NCBI GenBank assembly: GCA_963839615.1
Contig: CAWIVY010000010.1
Coordinates: 496,001 to 560,000, forward strand
Length of the DNA: 64,000 nt
Origin: DASQMT01 sp963839615
GTDB taxonomy: Bacteria > Actinomycetota > Thermoleophilia > Solirubrobacterales > Solirubrobacteraceae
Reading direction: 5' to 3'
Shown in pieces: positions 1 through 7,491 of the stretch (positions are counted from its first letter, which is position 1; each line of letters begins with the position of its first letter). The notes beneath the pieces were generated by a model. That model saw only the letters and a program-made list of their open reading frames with translations. It made no database searches and was not told where the DNA came from. Made by a program: the position numbers and the translations under genes.

Positions 1-1
1 C

Positions 2-124
2 GACGCGCCGGTGCTGCGCGGGCTGGCGAACCTGATCGAGGGCAAGGTCGAGCCCGAGCGCTGGACCGCCTCGCTCACCGCGCCGCGGCCGGCGGCCAAG
101 CGGGAGAAGGTCCGGGCGGCCTGA
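2..124 (+). CDS. gpsA: C-terminal end of probable glycerol-3-phosphate dehydrogenase (partial)
   Basis: Only the last 40 codons lie in the window, so the gene starts upstream of base 1. The tail reads LRGLANLIEGKVEPERW and ends in a basic stretch before TGA. This resembles the C-terminal helix of NAD(P)H-dependent glycerol-3-phosphate dehydrogenase (sn-glycerol-3-phosphate for phospholipid synthesis) of actinobacteria, where a similar ALIxGxxxxxxW segment ends the protein. No catalytic residues are visible, so the assignment rests on a short resemblance and could be wrong. The following sigma-factor gene starts 21 nt downstream on the same strand. Confidence 0.5.
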   Translation, partial: DAPVLRGLANLIEGKVEPERWTASLTAPRPAAKREKVRAA

Positions 125-145
125 TGGGGGTAGGGTCCGTCACCG

Positions 146-703
146 ATGGCCGCCACCGAGATGACTCGCGAGGAGAAGGCCCGGCTCGACGAGGCATTCA
201 CGCAGCTCTACAAGGCGCATCTGCGCGACGTCTACTCCTATTCGTACTACCGGGTGGGCAACCACCACGACGCCGAGGACCTCACCGAGCAGACCTTCCT
301 GCAGGCCTACCGGCACTTCGAGCGCGCGCAGCGCGAGTCCGCCGGCCGGCCGCTGCGACCCTGGCTGATCCGGATCGCGCACAACCTCGCGGCGAACTAC
401 TACCGCGACCGCGCGCGCAAGCCGCAGACGCCGATCGACGACGCGGGCGTGATCTCGGCACCGCACACGACCGAGGCGCTCGTCGAGGATCGCGACGACC
501 TCAAGCGCATACTCGAGGGCGTCCAGAAGCTTCCCGACGACCGCCGCGAGGCGCTGATCATGCGCTTCGCGCTGGGCATGGACAACCGCGAGATCGCGCG
601 TGCGCTGGGACGCACGGACGGCGCGACGAAGGTGCTGCTGCACCGCGCCATCAAGCAGCTCGAGGAGATCGTCAAGCAGGACGAGGGGCCGACTGAGCCA
701 TGA
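146..703 (+). CDS. ECF-type RNA polymerase sigma factor
   Basis: Predicted 185-residue sigma-70 family protein of the extracytoplasmic-function type, which directs RNA polymerase to a small regulon. Region 2 spans about residues 15-85 and contains the DAEDLTEQTFLQAYR core-binding helix. Region 4 spans about 125-175, with a helix-turn-helix at NREIARALGRTDGATK. There is no region 1 or 3, as expected for ECF factors. The downstream gene overlaps by ATGA, so the two are probably translationally coupled and the partner may control this factor. The ATG start was chosen because the upstream codons belong to the preceding gene's tail. Target genes are unknown. Confidence 0.85.
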   Translation: MAATEMTREEKARLDEAFTQLYKAHLRDVYSYSYYRVGNHHDAEDLTEQTFLQAYRHFERAQRESAGRPLRPWLIRIAHNLAANYYRDRARKPQTPIDDAGVISAPHTTEALVEDRDDLKRILEGVQKLPDDRREALIMRFALGMDNREIARALGRTDGATKVLLHRAIKQLEEIVKQDEGPTEP

Positions 704-1053
704 GCGAGCAGTTCGCCGACATCGAGATGCTGCTCAAGCGCGCGCTCTCCCCGGTGGAGCCGCCGAAGGAGCTCGAGGCGCGCATGGAGGCGACGCTCGG
801 CTCGCTCGTGATCATGGCCACCGAGGAGCTCGAGGCCTGGGAGCTGTCCGCGATGCGCGACCCGCGCAACTGGGTCCGCCCGGTGGCCGCCGCGGCAGTC
901 GGCTCCGGCGCCGCCGTCGGGCTCGTGCTGGTGCGCACCCAGCGGCGCCGGCACAAGCGCCGCAAGGAGTCCGACAATCGCGTCGACCTCTTCGGCCGCA
1001 CGCTGCGCGACCTCGCGCGCGAAGCTCGGCGGGTTGCCGACGACGTGTTCTGA
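700..1053 (+). CDS. Small membrane protein, probable ECF sigma partner
   Basis: Predicted 117-residue protein whose ATG overlaps the stop of the ECF sigma gene. About 58 cytoplasmic residues precede a single membrane segment rich in Ala, Gly and Val (PVAAAAVGSGAAVGLVLV, about residues 61-79). A strongly basic linker (RRRHKRRK) and a short amphipathic tail follow. The position and one-span layout are typical of an anti-sigma factor that holds its sigma at the membrane. However, I see no HxxxCxxC zinc motif, so this is inferred from context rather than from a recognised domain. Confidence 0.6.
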   Translation: MSEQFADIEMLLKRALSPVEPPKELEARMEATLGSLVIMATEELEAWELSAMRDPRNWVRPVAAAAVGSGAAVGLVLVRTQRRRHKRRKESDNRVDLFGRTLRDLAREARRVADDVF

Positions 1054-1091
1054 TCCGCCCGCCCGGGCGCCGCGTAGCAACGTCGACGGCC

Positions 1092-1670
1092 ATGTCACAA
1101 GAACTCCGCTCCCTCGCCGACGAGGACCTGATGCAACTCATGCGCCGCGGACAGGCCGCGGCGTTCGAGCTGATCTACGAGCGCCATTCGCAGGCGGCGT
1201 TCTCGCTTGCTTACCGGATGTGCGGCTCGCGCGGGCTCGCCGAGGACGTCGTACAGGAGGCGTTCTTGAACATCTGGCGCTCGGGCGCGCGCTACGAGCG
1301 CGCGCGCGGGTCGGTCCGGACGTGGCTGCTCGGGATCGTGCATCACCGCGCGATCGACGCCCTGAGGCGCTCGCTCGTGCATGAGAAGCGGCGCGCGAGT
1401 GACGAGGGCATCGACGAGACGCTCGCGACGGAGGAGCGCACCGACGTCGAAGCGGCGCGCCACGAGGAGGCCGCCACGGTGCGCGCGGCGCTCGGCCACC
1501 TGCCCGCCGACCAGAGCCAGGTGATCGAGCTCGCGTACTTCGGCGGCTTCACGCACACCGAGATCGCCGAGATGCTCGAGACGCCGGTGGGTACGGTCAA
1601 GGGGCGCATGCGGCTCGGGCTGGAGAAGATGCGCCACGCGCTCGGGACGGGGCAGGTGAGCTTGGGATGA
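1092..1670 (+). CDS. ECF sigma factor, SigK-like
   Basis: Predicted 192-residue ECF sigma factor. Region 2 has GLAEDVVQEAFLNIWR at about residues 47-62, and region 4 has HTEIAEMLETPVGTVKGRM at about 155-173, the usual -35-binding helix-turn-helix. The ATG at 1092 is preferred; the open frame extends further upstream but would overlap the preceding gene. It overlaps the next gene by ATGA. That gene encodes a zinc-type anti-sigma factor with an RskA-like extracellular domain, so the pair resembles SigK/RskA: the sigma is sequestered until the anti-sigma is proteolysed. A rhomboid protease gene follows the pair, though any role in that proteolysis is speculation. Confidence 0.88.
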   Translation: MSQELRSLADEDLMQLMRRGQAAAFELIYERHSQAAFSLAYRMCGSRGLAEDVVQEAFLNIWRSGARYERARGSVRTWLLGIVHHRAIDALRRSLVHEKRRASDEGIDETLATEERTDVEAARHEEAATVRAALGHLPADQSQVIELAYFGGFTHTEIAEMLETPVGTVKGRMRLGLEKMRHALGTGQVSLG

Positions 1671-2392
1671 GCACGCGCGGGCCGGATCACGAGCAGTGGG
1701 CCGACGCCGTCGGCGCGTACCTGCTCGGCGCGCTGGAGACCGACGAGTGCGAGCGCTTCGAGGCGCACCTCTCCGCGTGCCCGCTCTGCCGGGCCGACGT
1801 CGCCGATCTGCGCGTCGCCGCCGACGCGCTACCCGTGTCGGTGCCGCTCGTCTCGCCGCCGCCGGAGCTCAAGGGCCGGATCATGGACGTCGTGAACTCC
1901 GAGTCCGAGCTGCTCGCCGCGGCCGGCCGGCGCGCCGACGAGCCCAGGCGAAGCCGCGGCGGAGCGCGGGGGCGGTTCCTCGGCGGGCTGATGCTGCGCC
2001 CGGGCGTCGCGCTCGCGTGTGCGCTCGTCCTGCTCGCCGGCGGTGGCCTCGCCGGCGTGCTGCTGAGCGGCGATGACGCCCGTACCGTCGTCGCGCAGAC
2101 GCAGGCGCCCGGCGCCGAGGTGGAGCTGAAGATCCGCGACGACGGCTCGACCCTGGTGGCGCGGAACATGCCCGCTCCCCCGGGCGGCCGCATCTACCAG
2201 GTCTGGCTCAAGCGCCCGGGCAAGGACCCCGAGCCGACGTCCGTGCTGTGGTCCACCCGCGGCGACGGCTCGGCCGAGGTCGCCGTGCCCGGCTCGCTCG
2301 ACGGCGTCGAGGCGGTGCTCGTGACCGACGAGCCGGCGGGCGGGTCGGCGAAGCCCACCCGGCCCCCCGTGATCACCGCCGCGACCGCTTGA
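1667..2392 (+). CDS. Zinc-type transmembrane anti-sigma factor, RskA-like
   Basis: Predicted 241-residue anti-sigma factor. The N-terminal cytoplasmic domain carries the zinc-associated HxxxCxxC signature (HLSACPLC, about residues 33-40), which in this family clamps the cognate ECF sigma. A single membrane span lies near residues 108-127 (GVALACALVLLAGGGLAGVLL). The outside part contains GRIYQVWLKRPGKDPEPTSV, typical of the anti-sigma-K C-terminal domain. Translation is coupled to the upstream sigma gene by an ATGA overlap. Regulated cleavage at or near the membrane is the known family mechanism; the trigger is not evident here. Confidence 0.88.
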   Translation: MSTRGPDHEQWADAVGAYLLGALETDECERFEAHLSACPLCRADVADLRVAADALPVSVPLVSPPPELKGRIMDVVNSESELLAAAGRRADEPRRSRGGARGRFLGGLMLRPGVALACALVLLAGGGLAGVLLSGDDARTVVAQTQAPGAEVELKIRDDGSTLVARNMPAPPGGRIYQVWLKRPGKDPEPTSVLWSTRGDGSAEVAVPGSLDGVEAVLVTDEPAGGSAKPTRPPVITAATA

Positions 2393-2429
2393 CCTGACGC
2401 AAAAGCGTGGCTGCTAGGTTCGGCGGCCG

Positions 2430-3260
2430 ATGGCCACGTGCTACCGCCACCCCTCGCGTGAGACCGGAGTCTCGTGCTCGAACTGCGGCAACGCGATCTG
2501 CCCGGACTGCATGACCTCGACGCCGGTCGGCATGCGCTGCCCGGACTGCGCGGGCAAGAAGCAGCGGGTGCACACGATGCGCTCGATGCACGTCGACCCG
2601 ATCGTCACCTACGTGCTGATCGGGATCAACGTGCTGCTCTTCCTCGGCTCCGGCGGCGGCGGGTCGATCGTGACCGGCAGCGGCGGCTCGTCGCAGGTCT
2701 TCCAGGACCTGGCGCTCTGGGGACCCGCGATCGACCTCGGCCACGACTACTGGCGCCTGATCACCGCCGGGTTCCTGCACTCCGGCCTGCTGCACGTCGG
2801 CTTCAACATGTACATCCTCTACTGGCTCGGCACGATGCTGGAGCCTTCGCTCGGCCACGTGCGCTTCGTCGCGCTCTACTTCGCCTCGCTGCTCGCCGGC
2901 TCCTTCGGTGCGCTCCTGCTCAACCCGAACGCGGTGACAGTCGGCGCGTCGGGCGCGGTGTTCGGGCTGATGGGGGCCGCGTTCGTGATGCAGCGCGCGC
3001 GCGGCATGGACCCGATGCAGTCGGGGATCGGGCCCGTGATCCTGTTCAACCTCGCGCTCAGCTTCCTGATCCCGAACATCTCGATCGGCGGCCACCTCGG
3101 CGGCCTGATCGGCGGCGCCGCGGCGGCCTTCGCGATGGAGCGGCTGGCCAGCCGCCGGCCGGGCATCGCGGGCCCGGTCGCGGCCTGCGTCGTGGTCGGC
3201 GCGATCGCAGTCGTCGCTGCGATCGCCGTCTCGGGACGCAACTCGCCCTTCGCGGGCTAA
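2430..3260 (+). CDS. Rhomboid-family intramembrane serine protease with N-terminal zinc finger
   Basis: Predicted 276-residue polytopic membrane protease. Residues 1-40 form a B-box-like zinc domain with paired cysteines (CSNCGNAICPDC, then CPDC). The rhomboid core follows with about six spans. The catalytic dyad is visible: Ser174 in the GASGAVFG motif and His222 in GGHLGG, and the conserved HxxxN (HVGFNMYI) helix is present. Rhomboids cut substrates within the bilayer. A TAGGTT hexamer ends 9 nt before the ATG, suggesting a leaderless transcript separate from the sigma/anti-sigma pair. A small hairpin ACGC-AAAA-GCGT lies at 2397-2408. Substrates are unknown. Confidence 0.9.
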   Translation: MATCYRHPSRETGVSCSNCGNAICPDCMTSTPVGMRCPDCAGKKQRVHTMRSMHVDPIVTYVLIGINVLLFLGSGGGGSIVTGSGGSSQVFQDLALWGPAIDLGHDYWRLITAGFLHSGLLHVGFNMYILYWLGTMLEPSLGHVRFVALYFASLLAGSFGALLLNPNAVTVGASGAVFGLMGAAFVMQRARGMDPMQSGIGPVILFNLALSFLIPNISIGGHLGGLIGGAAAAFAMERLASRRPGIAGPVAACVVVGAIAVVAAIAVSGRNSPFAG

Positions 3261-3270
3261 CGTCCGCGCA

Positions 3271-3762
3271 ATGTCCGAGAACCTCGTCGCGGTCGTCGAG
3301 ATCCCCAAGGGGTCGTCGAACAAGTACGAGTGGGACGAGGAGCTCGGCGCGATCAAGCTCGACCGGCTGCTCTTCTCCTCGCTCGGCTATCCGACCGACT
3401 ACGGCTTCTTCCGCGACACGCTGGCATCCGACGGCGATCCGCTCGACGCGATGATCGCGGTGTCGGAGCCGACGTTCCCGGGCTGCCTGATCGAGGTCAA
3501 GCCGGTCGCGCTGTTCCGGATGCGCGACCAGAACGCGGAGGACAACAAGATCCTCTGCGTTCCCCACACCGACCCGAACTGGTCGCACATCGAGCGCCTC
3601 GAGGACCTCTCGATGACGCTGCGCGACGAGATCTCGCACTTCTTCTCGATCTACAAGACGCCTGACTGGAAGGTCGTCAAGGTCGACGGCTGGTACCCGC
3701 GCGAGGACGCGCTCGAGTCGATCGAGCGCGCGCGCAAGCGCTGGCGCGAGTCGCGCGCCTAG
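3271..3762 (+). CDS. ppa: Inorganic pyrophosphatase, family I
   Basis: Predicted 163-residue soluble family I pyrophosphatase that hydrolyses diphosphate to two phosphates and pulls biosynthetic reactions forward. The family signature DGDPLDAM is near residues 55-62, with its three metal-binding Asp residues. N-terminal EIPKGSSNKYEWD and the YPTDYGFF strand also match the family. The C-terminal part has the usual WxxxKVxxW-type helix (DWKVVKVDGWYPRE). Length is normal. TAACGT ends 7 nt before the ATG, so the gene may be leaderless although it starts 10 nt after the rhomboid stop. Its stop codon overlaps that of the convergent amidohydrolase gene. Confidence 0.95.
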   Translation: MSENLVAVVEIPKGSSNKYEWDEELGAIKLDRLLFSSLGYPTDYGFFRDTLASDGDPLDAMIAVSEPTFPGCLIEVKPVALFRMRDQNAEDNKILCVPHTDPNWSHIERLEDLSMTLRDEISHFFSIYKTPDWKVVKVDGWYPREDALESIERARKRWRESRA

Positions 3763-4568
3763 AGCTTGAAGACCGCCTGCGCGTTGGCCCCGAGGAAGCG
3801 GGCGCGCGCCTCCTCGTCGAGCTCGAGGCCGTCCAGGTCCTCGAGCGCCTTCTGCGGCGCGATCATCGGCCAGTTCGTGCCGAACATGACCTTCTTGCGC
3901 CCGTCGCCGCGCAGGTAGCGGACCAGCTCCGGCGGGTAGCGGCGCACGGTGTAGGCGGACGTGTCGATGTGCACGTTCGGGTACTTGCGCGCGAGCGCCA
4001 CCATCTCCTCCGTCCACGGGTAGCCGATGTGCCCGGCGACGATCACCAGCTCGGGGAAGTCGAGCGCGACGTCGTCGAGGTACGGGATCGGGCGGCCCGT
4101 CTCCGAGCTGCGCAGCGGGCCGGTATGGCCGACCTGGGTGCAGAACGGCACCCCGAGCTCGACGCACTCCGCGTAGAGCGGGTAGTAGCGGCGGTCGTTC
4201 GGCGGCAGTCCCCACAGCCACGGGATCACGCGCAGGCCCTTGAACCCGTGCTCGGTCACGCAGCGGCGCAGCTCGCGCACCGCGCGGACCGGATCGCGCA
4301 GGTCGACGGCCGCCAGCCCGGCGAGCCGGCCCGGGTACGCGGCGACGAAGCCGGCCACGGCGTCGTTGCCGATCAGCGGCCCCTCCGGCGCGTGCCAGGC
4401 GCTGAGGAGGCCGAAGTCGACGCCGCCCGCGTCCATCGCGGCGATCGTCGCCTCGAGCGGCGGCTCATCGGCGGGCAGCTCCGCGCCGACCCAGCGGCGC
4501 AGCGAGGCGAACGACTCGTGCGAGAGCAGGCGCAGCGTCGGGTGCTGCATCCAGGCGTCGACGATCAT
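3759..4568 (-). CDS. Amidohydrolase-2 family metal-dependent hydrolase
   Basis: Predicted 269-residue TIM-barrel hydrolase of the amidohydrolase-related (PF04909-like) type, which includes decarboxylases and lactonases. Recognisable strands are VIVAGHIGYPW (metal-binding His), VHIDTSAY and the C-terminal KVMFGTNWPM, where this family usually has a metal/catalytic Asp (FGSD); here it is Asn, which may change the chemistry. The N-terminal HxH of classical amidohydrolases is replaced by VDAWMQHP, also seen in relatives. TAGAGT ends 8 nt before the ATG, consistent with leaderless expression. Substrate cannot be inferred. Confidence 0.8.
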   Translation of the reverse strand: MIVDAWMQHPTLRLLSHESFASLRRWVGAELPADEPPLEATIAAMDAGGVDFGLLSAWHAPEGPLIGNDAVAGFVAAYPGRLAGLAAVDLRDPVRAVRELRRCVTEHGFKGLRVIPWLWGLPPNDRRYYPLYAECVELGVPFCTQVGHTGPLRSSETGRPIPYLDDVALDFPELVIVAGHIGYPWTEEMVALARKYPNVHIDTSAYTVRRYPPELVRYLRGDGRKKVMFGTNWPMIAPQKALEDLDGLELDEEARARFLGANAQAVFKL

Positions 4569-4619
4569 CGGCGGTGACTCTATGCGGGCGGGCGCGCGCC
4601 GCCGTCGTAAACGCTCGGG

Positions 4620-5510
4620 TTAGACGTGGACCTCCCGCACCTCGCCCGGCGCCTCGTGCACCAGGTCGGGATGCAGGATGTGCGCCATCAGCTCGAGGCC
4701 GTCGACGAGCCGTGGCCCCGGACGGGAGAAGTACGCGGCCGCGTCGACAGCGACGACCCGCCCCGCGCCGAGCTCGCCGAGCTCGTCGGCGAACGACTCC
4801 GCCTCCTCGAGCGCGCGCTCGGCGTCGTAGCCGCACGGCATGCAGACGACGACGTCGGGCTTCGCCGCCGCGATCTCCTCCCACGTGCGCGTCTCCGAGC
4901 GCTCGCCCGGCATCCCGAACAGGTCGACGCCGCCCGCGTACTCGATCAGCTGGGGCGTCCAGTGCCCCGCGACGAAGACCGGGTCGAGCCACTCGAGCGC
5001 GGCGACGGAGACCGGCGGCGCGCCGCGCACCGCGAGGCGGACGCGGTCGATCCGCGCGGCCGCGGACTGCACGAGATCGGTGCCTGCGTCCTTCGCGTCG
5101 GTGGCCTGGGCGAGCGTGCGCACGTCGCCGAGCATCTCGCCCAGCGTGTGCGGGTCCAGCGCGACGAGCCTCGGGGCGGGATCCATCTTCTCCGCGACGG
5201 CGCGCACGTCGTCGAAGGAGACCGCGCAGACGTCGCAGAGCGCCTGGGTCACGATCAGGTCCGGGGCGAGCGACTGCAGGGCGCGCTCGTCGAGCTCGTA
5301 GATCGCCCGGCCCTGCTCGGTCAGCTCGCGCACCGCGCGGTCGATCTCGTCGGGCGGGAGCCCGGGGCCGATCACGTCGCGCGTGATCTTCGGCAGCTCG
5401 AGCGCCTCCGGCGGGTGGTCGCACTCATGCGTGACGGCGGTAACCTCGTCGCCCACGCCGAGCGCGAACAGCAGCTCGGTGGCCGACGGGACGAGGGAGA
5501 CTATGCGCAC
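4620..5510 (-). CDS. BtuF-like periplasmic-binding-fold protein (cobalamin-binding type)
   Basis: Predicted 296-residue protein starting MRIVSLVPSATE, the classic opening of BtuF/FhuD-type helical-backbone binding proteins. The two alpha/beta lobes joined by a long helix fit residues 1-110 and 150-290. No signal peptide or lipobox is visible at the GTG start at 5510, so it may be a cytoplasmic relative, as is common for such short actinobacterial proteins annotated as cobalamin-binding. No ABC permease or ATPase lies nearby. Motifs LVALDPHTL and PDVVVCMPCGYD are typical. Ligand unknown. It is divergent from the pterin dehydratase gene, with 24 nt between them. Confidence 0.75.
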   Translation of the reverse strand: MRIVSLVPSATELLFALGVGDEVTAVTHECDHPPEALELPKITRDVIGPGLPPDEIDRAVRELTEQGRAIYELDERALQSLAPDLIVTQALCDVCAVSFDDVRAVAEKMDPAPRLVALDPHTLGEMLGDVRTLAQATDAKDAGTDLVQSAAARIDRVRLAVRGAPPVSVAALEWLDPVFVAGHWTPQLIEYAGGVDLFGMPGERSETRTWEEIAAAKPDVVVCMPCGYDAERALEEAESFADELGELGAGRVVAVDAAAYFSRPGPRLVDGLELMAHILHPDLVHEAPGEVREVHV

Positions 5511-5534
5511 TCAGACAGTATGGCCGGAGGCAGG

Positions 5535-5777
5535 ATGAGCGACTGGTCGCAGCGACCCGACGCGCTTGAGCGCGATTTCGAGTTCGAGGACTTCAAGGCC
5601 GCGATGGCGTTCGTGAACCGCGTCGCGGACGTGGCCGAGGAGGCCAATCACCACCCGGACATCCTCGTCCACGGCTGGAACAAGGTGCGGATGACGCTGT
5701 CCACGCACTCCGAGGGCGGGCTGACCGACGCCGATCACGCCCTCGCGCGACGGATCGACGAGGTCACGAGCGGGTAG
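5535..5777 (+). CDS. phhB: 4a-hydroxytetrahydrobiopterin dehydratase (pterin-4a-carbinolamine dehydratase)
   Basis: Predicted 80-residue pterin carbinolamine dehydratase, which recycles the pterin cofactor of aromatic amino-acid hydroxylases. The active-site signature EEANHHPDI (adjacent His pair) sits near residues 35-43, followed by NKVRMTLSTH and GGLTDAD, all diagnostic. The N-terminus is short, like the compact form of the family that starts near the first Trp. ATG 5535 is chosen because GGAGG at 5526-5530 lies 4 nt upstream; an in-frame ATG at 5520 would add five residues. Confidence 0.9.
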   Translation: MSDWSQRPDALERDFEFEDFKAAMAFVNRVADVAEEANHHPDILVHGWNKVRMTLSTHSEGGLTDADHALARRIDEVTSG

Positions 5778-5891
5778 TCAGCTCCCACGTGTACGCCTCG
5801 CAGCTTGCTACGCTCGCGCCGTCGCCCTGATGCCTGACGACGACGAATCCCGAAGTAGCGGCGCGCCGTCCCGGCGCAGCCGCTTCCGCGC

Positions 5892-7208
5892 ATGATCACT
5901 GCGCTCCTCCTCCTCGCGGTACTCGTGCTGGTGCTGCTGAACGGCTTCTTCGTGGCGGCCGAGTTCGCGTTCGTGCGCGCGCGCAAGGCGCACCTGCAGA
6001 AGGAGGCCGAGGAGGGCAAGCGCGGCGCCGCGCTCGCGGTGACGATCGCCGACGACCTCTCGCGCTACCTGTCGGCCTGCCAGCTCGGCATCACGCTGAC
6101 GTCGCTGGGCATCGGCTTCCTCGGCGAGCCGGCGATCGCGTCGATCTTCGAGGACGTGATCGGGACCAGCATCCCGCATGGCTGGTCGCTCGCGATCTCG
6201 CTCGCGCTCGCGTACCTGATCTCGACCTCGCTGCACATCACGATCGGCGAGCAGGTCCCGAAGATCTACTCGATCCAGAAGTCCGAGGCGGTGGCGCGCT
6301 TCGTCGCCCGGCCGCTGGACCTCTTCACGCGTGCGTTCCACCCCTTCATCCAGCTGCTGAACGGGACGTCGAACGCGATCCTGCGCGTCATCGGCGTGCG
6401 CACGAGCGGGAACCTCGAGGACGGCGAGACGCCCGAGGAGCTCAAGGTGCTGATCCAGCAGTCGCTGACCGGCGGCAAGCTCGATCCGGGCGAGGCCGGG
6501 ATGCTCACGGGCGTCTTCCACCTGCACGAGCAGGAGGCGCGCCAGGTGATGACTCCGGCGCCCGCGGTCGTGACGGTCGACCTGTCGGAGAACGTCGAGA
6601 CGGCGCTACGCCGCTGCGTCTCCTCGGGGCACACGCGGCTGGTCGTGACCGAGGACGAGAACCACGACCGCGTCAAGGGCATCGTGCACGCCAACGCGCT
6701 CGCCCAGCTGCTGCTGACCGAGGGGCCCGAGGCGACGCTCGAGGGGCTCGTGCGCGAGGCGCCGATCGTGCCCGAGACCAAGCCGCTCGACGACCTGCTC
6801 GCCGACCTGCAGCGGCAGCGCACGTCGCTGGCGATCGTGATCGACGAGTACGGCCGCACCGCCGGCATCGTGACCGTCGAGGACATCATCGAGGAGGTCG
6901 TCGGCGAGATCGACGACGAGACCGACCCGCTCGGCGGCGCCGTGCGCCGGCTCGCCAACGGCGACTGGTTCGTCCGCGGCCACGTCGCGATCACCGACCT
7001 CGAGGACTACGGCCTGAGGCTCCCGGTCGACTCCGATGCCTACAACTCGGTCGGCGGCTTCGTGTTCGGCGAGCTCGGGCGGCTCCCGAAGCGCGGCGAC
7101 ACGATCCAGCACAACGGCTACACGATCCGCGTCGAGTCGGTGCGTGAGAACCGCATCGAGGCCGTCAGGATCCGCCAGCGCGAGGAGCAGCCCGCAGCCC
7201 CGTCGTGA
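5892..7208 (+). CDS. CNNM/HlyC-CorC-type membrane protein with CBS domains
   Basis: Predicted 438-residue inner-membrane protein. Residues 1-190 form the DUF21/CNNM transmembrane domain with about four spans (LLLAVLVLVLLNGFFVAAEF first). Residues about 205-330 carry a CBS pair (RQVMTPAPAV and SLAIVIDEYGRTAGIVT). Residues about 345-430 are the CorC_HlyC domain (GDWFVRGHVAITDLED). The family is linked to magnesium/cobalt efflux and resistance; the old name hemolysin does not imply haemolytic activity. It is convergent with the hydroxyacyl-CoA dehydrogenase gene across a hairpin-rich gap. Confidence 0.9.
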   Translation: MITALLLLAVLVLVLLNGFFVAAEFAFVRARKAHLQKEAEEGKRGAALAVTIADDLSRYLSACQLGITLTSLGIGFLGEPAIASIFEDVIGTSIPHGWSLAISLALAYLISTSLHITIGEQVPKIYSIQKSEAVARFVARPLDLFTRAFHPFIQLLNGTSNAILRVIGVRTSGNLEDGETPEELKVLIQQSLTGGKLDPGEAGMLTGVFHLHEQEARQVMTPAPAVVTVDLSENVETALRRCVSSGHTRLVVTEDENHDRVKGIVHANALAQLLLTEGPEATLEGLVREAPIVPETKPLDDLLADLQRQRTSLAIVIDEYGRTAGIVTVEDIIEEVVGEIDDETDPLGGAVRRLANGDWFVRGHVAITDLEDYGLRLPVDSDAYNSVGGFVFGELGRLPKRGDTIQHNGYTIRVESVRENRIEAVRIRQREEQPAAPS

Positions 7209-7210
7209 CC

Positions 7211-7227
7211 GGTAGCAAAACGCTACC
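7211..7227 (+). terminator. Small hairpin directly after the CorC-like gene
   Basis: A perfect 6-bp stem, GGTAGC and GCTACC with an AAAAC loop, starts 3 nt after the stop codon. No T-run follows, so it may be a processing or pausing hairpin rather than a full intrinsic terminator. Confidence 0.4.
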
Positions 7228-7238
7228 TGCGTGACAGA

Positions 7239-7267
7239 TTGCACAAGTGCGCGAGACGCGCTACCTT
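7239..7267 (+). promoter_or_regulatory. Possible promoter in the 7.2-7.5 kb gap
   Basis: TTGCAC at 7239-7244 and TACCTT at 7262-7267 are separated by 17 nt, a reasonable but imperfect match to a vegetative promoter. If used, it would transcribe the hairpin series and the 26-codon ORF that follow. Weak evidence on its own. Confidence 0.25.
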
Positions 7268-7284
7268 GCCCGCGAACCGACGAG

Positions 7285-7331
7285 ACCGCTTCGGCGGTTG
7301 AGGAGGAGAGAGGGAGATCCTGGGGAGGATC
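7285..7331 (+). other. Two short stem-loops, one closed by a UUCG tetraloop
   Basis: ACCGC-TTCG-GCGGT at 7285-7298 would form the very stable C(UUCG)G tetraloop in RNA. GATCCT-GGGG-AGGATC at 7316-7331 is a second perfect 6-bp stem. Both lie between the CorC-like gene and the large hairpin at 7339-7395. Confidence 0.5.
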
Positions 7332-7338
7332 GACCGAG

Positions 7339-7395
7339 AGAAACACTTACGGCCGCCGGACTCAGGGGAGCGAGTCCGGCGGCCGAAGTGTTTCT
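7339..7395 (+). terminator. Large inverted repeat, probable bidirectional terminator
   Basis: The outer arms AGAAACACTT (7339-7348) and AAGTGTTTCT (7386-7395) are exact reverse complements. The inner arms CGGCCGCCGGACTC (7350-7363) and GAGTCCGGCGGCCG (7372-7385) are also exact. There is a single bulged A at 7349 and an 8-nt loop. The A-rich left and T-rich right flanks of a GC-rich stem fit an intrinsic terminator read from either side, which suits its place between two convergent genes. It ends one base before the ribosome-binding-like sequence of a 26-codon ORF, so a regulatory role is also possible. Confidence 0.65.
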
Positions 7396-7410
7396 GGAGG
7401 AGGGGTTGCG

Positions 7411-7491
7411 ATGAGGGGTACGTTCGTCGCAGTAGGCATGGTTCCAACCTCACCTCAATCTGCGCTAAACATTTCCCACGCTTCTCAATAG
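7411..7491 (+). CDS. Candidate small ORF, 26 codons
   Basis: ATG at 7411 follows GGAGGAGGGG at 7396-7405, one of the strongest ribosome-binding-like sequences in the window. The peptide (MRGTFVAVGMVPTSPQ and ten more residues) has no recognisable domain. It overlaps the 3' end of the convergent dehydrogenase gene by 7 nt. It may be a genuine small protein, a leader peptide or chance; nothing downstream on this strand would be attenuated by it. Confidence 0.3.
   Translation: MRGTFVAVGMVPTSPQSALNISHASQ

Noticed and set aside
3759..4568. Loss of function of the amidohydrolase because FGTN replaces FGSD
   Set aside because: The rest of the barrel is intact and the family tolerates variation here, so inactivity cannot be claimed.
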